Shown here piece after piece: positions 59,804-64,000 of a stretch of 64,000 nucleotides of DNA (positions within the stretch are counted from its first letter, which is position 1; the number at the start of each line of letters is the position of its first letter). A program made the translations under genes and the position numbers. The DNA is taken from NCBI GenBank assembly GCA_916613615.1, contig OU744725.1:8538708-8602707 (forward strand). The letters are read 5' to 3'. The notes under the pieces were generated by a model. That model ran no database searches and was not told the origin of the DNA. It worked only from the letters and a program-made list of their open reading frames with translations. Source of the DNA: Steromphala cineraria. Lineage: Eukaryota > Mollusca > Gastropoda > Trochida > Trochidae.

Positions 59804-60134
59804 CTGGAACAAATCATGATTTTGTAATATTCAATAAGTAATAACGTTTTGACTTATGAAAATACGAGAAATGAGTCATATTTTAAGAAGCTGTGAATCA
59901 ATAAAGGGTCCAAAGTTAAACGGAAATGCTTCTGATGGTAAAAAGAGACGTTTATTCTGGTAAACTGTTTTCAAAATGAACAATTGGACATGTTGAATGA
60001 TTGACTAGAAGCAACTACTCATTCAAGACTTTACCTTCGTCTATAGACAATCATAGCCAGCACTACCCCAGATGAGAGGACGATGGTTCCGATACACAGA
60101 CCTGCCATAGTCCCTTTGGACACACCACCATTCT
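59104..60134 (-). CDS. Receptor-like transmembrane protein, 3' exons (ectodomain not in view)
   Basis: Two exons read on the minus strand: 60134-60035 and 59803-59104 (stop TAA at 59106-59104). They join across GT/AG to one frame. The first encodes a hydrophobic helix (GLCIGTIVLSSGVVLAMIVY followed by RR). The second is a cytoplasmic tail of about 232 residues with PLPPLPPQP near the membrane and four Tyr-x-Asn-Val motifs: YINV, YYNV, YENV and YLNV. YxN is the Grb2 SH2-binding consensus, and VSYINV and STYYNV also fit the ITIM pattern. A Ser/Thr-rich acidic end follows. The protein is probably a type I surface receptor whose extracellular exons lie further right, probably beyond the window. 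The ligand and family are unknown. Confidence 0.7.
60035..60134 (-). CDS. Transmembrane exon of the minus-strand receptor
   Basis: The acceptor TTGCAG lies just above 60134 and the donor GTAAAG just below 60035. The encoded segment starts with NGGVSKGTMAG and continues as a 20-residue hydrophobic helix ending in a Tyr-Arg-Arg stop-transfer signal. Entry is in phase 1, leaving phase 2, the same phase pattern as the transmembrane exon of the receptor at 32503-32593. Confidence 0.7.
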
Positions 60135-60331
60135 CTGCAATAGGATTCGTATTGCAACACGATGTACATTGTCACATTATGTTGATTTCTTTATCACGCA
60201 GAGATAGTGAAAATACATGGATATAACATTATTGTATTCGGGTTCATGCTATGCAATCGTTTATTAATTAACTATCAATGATTTGGCTCTTATACAATTT
60301 ATACGGCCTGCACTATACGAATCCACAACCT

Positions 60332-60597
60332 GGCCAATACAGGAAAACTGGGCCAATACGAGCAAAACAGGGCCAATACGAGCAGACTGGGCCAATACAA
60401 GTCTGAGCATGTGCATACACACAAATGGCGAGAGTCCAAAGCTATCGCTTCAAATCTTTCAACATATATAACAGTTCAACAATCTCATTGATAATTTTGA
60501 TTTCGGTAAAAATTAACTCCCTAATGTTGTGCAAGTAAATTACAACGAGGTTAATTAATAAAAACGTCATTAATCAAGTTTTTTGTATTGGCCCAGT
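60332..60597. repeat. Cluster of GGCCAATAC repeats with inverted copies
   Basis: GGCCAATAC occurs at 60332, 60351, 60371 and 60390, spaced 19-20 bases. The inverse GTATTGGCC follows at about 60585, and a weaker GTATTGGTCC at about 60618. The last forward copy and the first inverse copy form a stem of about 15 bases (ACTGGGCCAATACAA at 60387 against 60597). It may be a small foldback element; each unit also holds a CCAAT core. Confidence 0.65.
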
Positions 60598-60663
60598 TAC
60601 AGGTCCTCGGTCTTCTGTATTGGTCCTTGCTGTTTCTACCATTACAAGTACCGGGACTCCTCA

Positions 60664-61216
60664 TATTTAAGCCCTGTCTTTATTAAGCCCATGGGCTTAT
60701 TTACGAGTTCTAATTTTCGAATTCTAGCCCATGGGCTTAAATTTGATATTAAAATCAATATGTTCAATACGAGTATTTATTATAGAATCACTCGTTCTGT
60801 AATAGACTATGATATCTGTTTCACAGGATTTCAGACGTATAAAGGCTTGGTCTCGAAATGCAAGTGTCGTTAACGACACAAAACATGAATGTTTTGATTC
60901 TTTTGACGTACGCATACAGGAGCTGATAAGAGTTAAATCGTTTTATTTTCGTTATCAACTCGTTTAAAAAGGAAACATATTTTTTCATTCGATTATGCAG
61001 CGTTTTGTATGTGGAATAATTAACAAATAAAGCTTTAAAATATAACTTCTAATTTGTAACACGTGGATTCGTTATATCAAAAGTAAAAAGAACTAAAGTT
61101 GGACTTTATTTCTTTTCGAAATTACGCCCAGGGCTTAATTTCAGAAAATATATTTCTCTTATGTGCATGTAGTGCACGTGGGTGTAATTCGAAATTAAGC
61201 CCAGGGCTTAAATACC
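60664..61216. mobile_element. Possible foldback element with AAGCCC-GGGCTT palindromes
   Basis: Ends TATTTAAGCCCTG (60664) and CAGGGCTTAAATA (ending about 61215) are exact inverted repeats of 13 bp. Inside are four short palindromes: TAAGCCCATGGGCTTA near 60687 and 60728, and AAGCCCAGGGCTT (or its CGCCCAGGGCTTAA variant) near 61126 and 61198. No target duplication is clear and there is no coding capacity. Confidence 0.45.
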
Positions 61217-61639
61217 GGTATGGCCCCGGAACAATAATTTTACATAAAACATCCACCGCCTGTCGACTTTATGCTATTCTGGATTTTCTAGGTGTCGACG
61301 TCGTGCGATTCCCATTGAAAATGAGTTCAAATCCGTGCATACAGTTGAAGAAACATCATGAATATACCATGTATATTTAGATTTGAATACTTTTATGTAA
61401 GTACGCGAAAGGAGGTTAACTGAGATAACGTCTAAAGTTCTACATGTTTATAGTTACGCATGAAGACTCTCTCACATCTGTCACGGGACGACACATTACA
61501 TATTCGTTTCTGCCAGCTTATCCAGGCTTGAATAATATAAAGTTGCAGTCATGCTTACGAAGCGACCGGCGAGTCAATGTCGTTGTGTATTTAACCACAA
61601 TATGTAAAACTGATGTAACGTCGACAGAGACTACTTTAC

Positions 61640-61905
61640 TACAACTGCTTCTGTTCCTGCTACTGCTACTAATACAAAAACTAATACTACAACTACTTCT
61701 TCTACTACTACTACTACTACTACTAACACTGGGTGAAATGAAGATATTTATTACCTTTACAAGATATATATTTTTTTGTAAATATCATCTTTACAAGATA
61801 TTTATTTCTTTGTAAATATCATCTTTAATCCTTTGTAAATTTTTGTAAATATTTGTAAATATTTGTAAATATTTGTAAATTTTTGTAAATATTTGTAAAT
61901 ATCAT
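61640..61905 (+). repeat. CTA microsatellite and TTTGTAAATA tandem repeats
   Basis: A (CTA/CTG)-rich tract at about 61640-61725 is followed at about 61780-61905 by repeats of TTTGTAAATA or TTTGTAAATT about 10 bases long. The ORF at 61444-61815 runs through this low-complexity stretch (poly-Leu) and is not a gene. Confidence 0.8.
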
Positions 61906-61914
61906 CTTTAATCT

Positions 61915-63110
61915 GTAATGTAGACTTTGAAAGTAAAAAAATTGGTAAATGTTGATTTTGAAAGAAATATTTGATGAAATGTTGACTTTGGATAGAAATA
62001 ATTTTTGAAAGGATGACTTTGGAAAGAAATAATTTGTGAAATGATATCTTTGAAAGAAATAATCTGATGAAATGTTGATTTTGAAAAGAAATTAAGTTGA
62101 AATATTGACTTTGAAAGGTGTTAATTTGAAGAAATGTTGGCTTTGGAAATTAATGATTTGATGAAATGTTTACTTTCAAAGGTAATAATTTGGTGAAATG
62201 ATGACTTTGAAGAGAAACAATTAGTGAAATGATGACTTTCAAAACTAATATGTTTGGTGAAGTGATGACTTTGAAAAGTGATAATTGGTAAAATGTTGAC
62301 TTTAAAAGAAATAATTTGATGAAATTTTTACTTTTAATATCAACAATTTCATCAAATGGTAACTTTGAAAAGTACAAATTTTATGAGATGTTGACTTTCA
62401 AAAGTGATGATTTCATGAAATGTTGACTTTGAAAAGAAATACAAGATGAATTTGTTGAGTTTGAAGAGAAATATAATTCTTCTAAATGTTGGCTTTGAAA
62501 AGAGATAATTTGTTTAAATGATGACTCTGAATAGGAATAATTTGGTGAAATTATGACTTGAAGAGGAATCATTTGATGAAATGATAAATTTGAAGAGAAA
62601 TAATTAGTGAAATGATGACATTGGAAACTAATAGGTTGGTGAAATAGTGAAAAAATGCTTTTAAAAGTAATAATTTGATGAAATGTTGAATTTGAAAAGA
62701 AATAATTGGTGAAATGATGACTTTGAAAGGAAATGATTTGATGAAATAGTGACTTTGAAAAGTGATTATTTTATTAGATGTTTACTTTGAAACGTGAACA
62801 TTTTATAAGATGTTGACTTTGAAAAGATGTAATTTGGTTAAATGATGACTTTGAAGAGGAATAATTTGGTAAAATTATGACTTGAAGAGGAAGAATTAGT
62901 GAAATGATGACTTTGGGAACTTATACGTTTTGTTAAATGTTGACTTTGGAAAGTAATAATGAATGATATGAAGACTTTGAAAACGTATAAGTTTGGTGAA
63001 ATAATTACTTTGAAAAGTAATAATTTGATGACATTTTGACTTAAAAAAAGAAATATTTTGTGAAATTTGTGAAATGATGACTTAGAAAAGATATAATTTG
63101 ATAATTTCCT
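61915..63110 (+). repeat. Degenerate tandem repeat of about 32-bp units
   Basis: The unit is close to GAAATGTTGACTTTGAAAAG followed by AAATAATTTGAT. Some 35 imperfect copies run with frequent indels and substitutions, so the array is old. ORFs on the minus strand (62150-62377, 62381-62572) are by-products. It occupies what may be an intron of the minus-strand receptor. Confidence 0.85.
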
Positions 63111-63159
63111 TATTTTAACTAATATGAATAATAAATACAGTGTTGAAAAATGAAAACAG

Positions 63160-63668
63160 CTTGTTGGAAATTATTTCCACTCATTAGGTTGTAGCTTAAC
63201 GAATACACTTGCTAAATAACTCATTAGTCAAGGTATTGATTGTCTATTGAGTGACAATGCTGTTACATAATCAGTTCGATGTATTCATTACGCATTTAAT
63301 GGGTGTTAATTTTACAGATGGAATATTAACTTTTAATGAAAATTTGATAATTTCAAATGTTGACCTTTTGTAAAACATAGACTTATAAAATCCATTGTGT
63401 TGTTGAATGAAGATTTGTAATGGTGATTTCGTTGAAACAATTTTTGATGAAAAATTAATCATGAGATACTGGAAATGTTTACTGTTGTCTTTAGTTTGTG
63501 AAATATTTTCTCATTTTCATAAGAAAAAGAAAAACTAATCACTGATTTGAGGAATCCAAACAGCTTACTGGAAGTTAAATTCCCCTCACTTGTAGGTAGC
63601 TTAACGAATACACCTGTTGGAATATCTCATTAATTAAGATGTTGATTGTGTATTGAATGGCAATGCCG
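63160..63668 (+). repeat. Direct repeat of about 110 bp, two copies about 395 bp apart
   Basis: CAGCTTGTTGGAA at 63160 and CAGCTTACTGGAA at 63560 begin copies that share GTAGCTTAACGAATACAC and end near GGCAATGCCGTTA or GACAATGCTGTTA. They are moderately diverged. No coding sequence was recognised from here to the end of the window. Confidence 0.7.
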
Positions 63669-64000
63669 TTAGCTCATGCTTGATATGCTTCATGGCTCAA
63701 CGCCTGGATCAACTCTCAGCGTAAAAGCCTACCCTAGCACTGTTCATCGACCGTCTTGTATGCCGGGCAAATGTTGTTTTATGTATATGGTGCTAATTTT
63801 TATGTATACGACATGTCAACATTTGCGTGACACAATAATAAAATAATTAAAAAAATATCTCATTGCAGTTTTTAATTTCCTGTCGGTGAGGTGTCCATCA
63901 ATAGTTTATTGACGTTTACATAAACACCTTACACTGCAATAGATCTTTAAAACTTGTTTGAGTGTAAATGTGTTTAAATGTTAAACATCATATAACCACA

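Noticed and set aside
61444..61815. Leu-rich ORF as a membrane protein
   Set aside because: The leucine run is a translated CTA/CTG microsatellite.
62150..62572. Two minus-strand ORFs with repeated Ser/Phe/Ile motifs
   Set aside because: They are translations of the degenerate 32-bp tandem repeat, with no other coding signs.

Overview
This is eukaryotic, intron-rich, AT-rich DNA. The lectin content, the L1/Tx1-type LINE, the abundance of small foldback transposons and a short SINE-like body ending in a CTCA/ACTC repeat all suggest a marine mollusc. A gastropod close to abalone is my best guess, by resemblance only. There are no operons, no bacterial features and no recognisable tRNA or rRNA genes. 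Long single ORFs are rare because genes are split into short exons, so genes were rebuilt here from splice sites, intron phase and protein motifs.

Region by region: 1-11.1 kb holds a large direct duplication (1-1.6 kb repeated at 9.2-11.1 kb), the second copy carrying a SINE-like insertion with target-site duplication. 7-17 kb holds three decayed copies of an exon from an unknown gene family, a TA-flanked MITE and a TTAA-flanked MITE. 17.5-18.5 kb has two long palindromes, one flanked by a clean 8-bp target duplication. 19.7-27.8 kb is mostly featureless. 27.8-28.4 kb is a 5'-truncated LINE tail. 29.2-33.9 kb encodes the extracellular, transmembrane and cytoplasmic exons of a receptor-like protein with a SUEL/rhamnose-binding-lectin domain. 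34-36 kb has two more MITEs. 38.7-44.2 kb (minus strand) is a nearly complete L1/Tx1-like LINE with ORF1 and a singly frameshifted ORF2.

45.4-48.2 kb and 52.8-55.8 kb are two complete five-exon genes for small secreted C-type lectins (151 and 154 aa) with identical intron phases, so they are tandem paralogues. A 21-bp minisatellite of about 41 units ends about 330 bp upstream of the second lectin's start codon, and a MITE ends about 100 bp upstream of the first lectin's TATA box. 56.9-58.3 kb is a truncated LINE flanked by an unusually long (325 bp) exact direct duplication. 59.1-60.1 kb (minus strand) encodes the transmembrane and cytoplasmic exons of another receptor, whose tail carries four Tyr-x-Asn-Val motifs. 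The window ends in degenerate short tandem repeats.

Together the genes read as a glycan-recognition or innate-immune neighbourhood: two soluble C-type lectins between two single-pass receptors whose tails are rich in tyrosine and proline signalling motifs. That functional link is inference from domains and proximity. No proven novel system was found. The strongest candidates for follow-up are the two receptors, the minisatellite-fronted lectin gene, the long-duplication LINE insertion and the 142-bp palindromic element.
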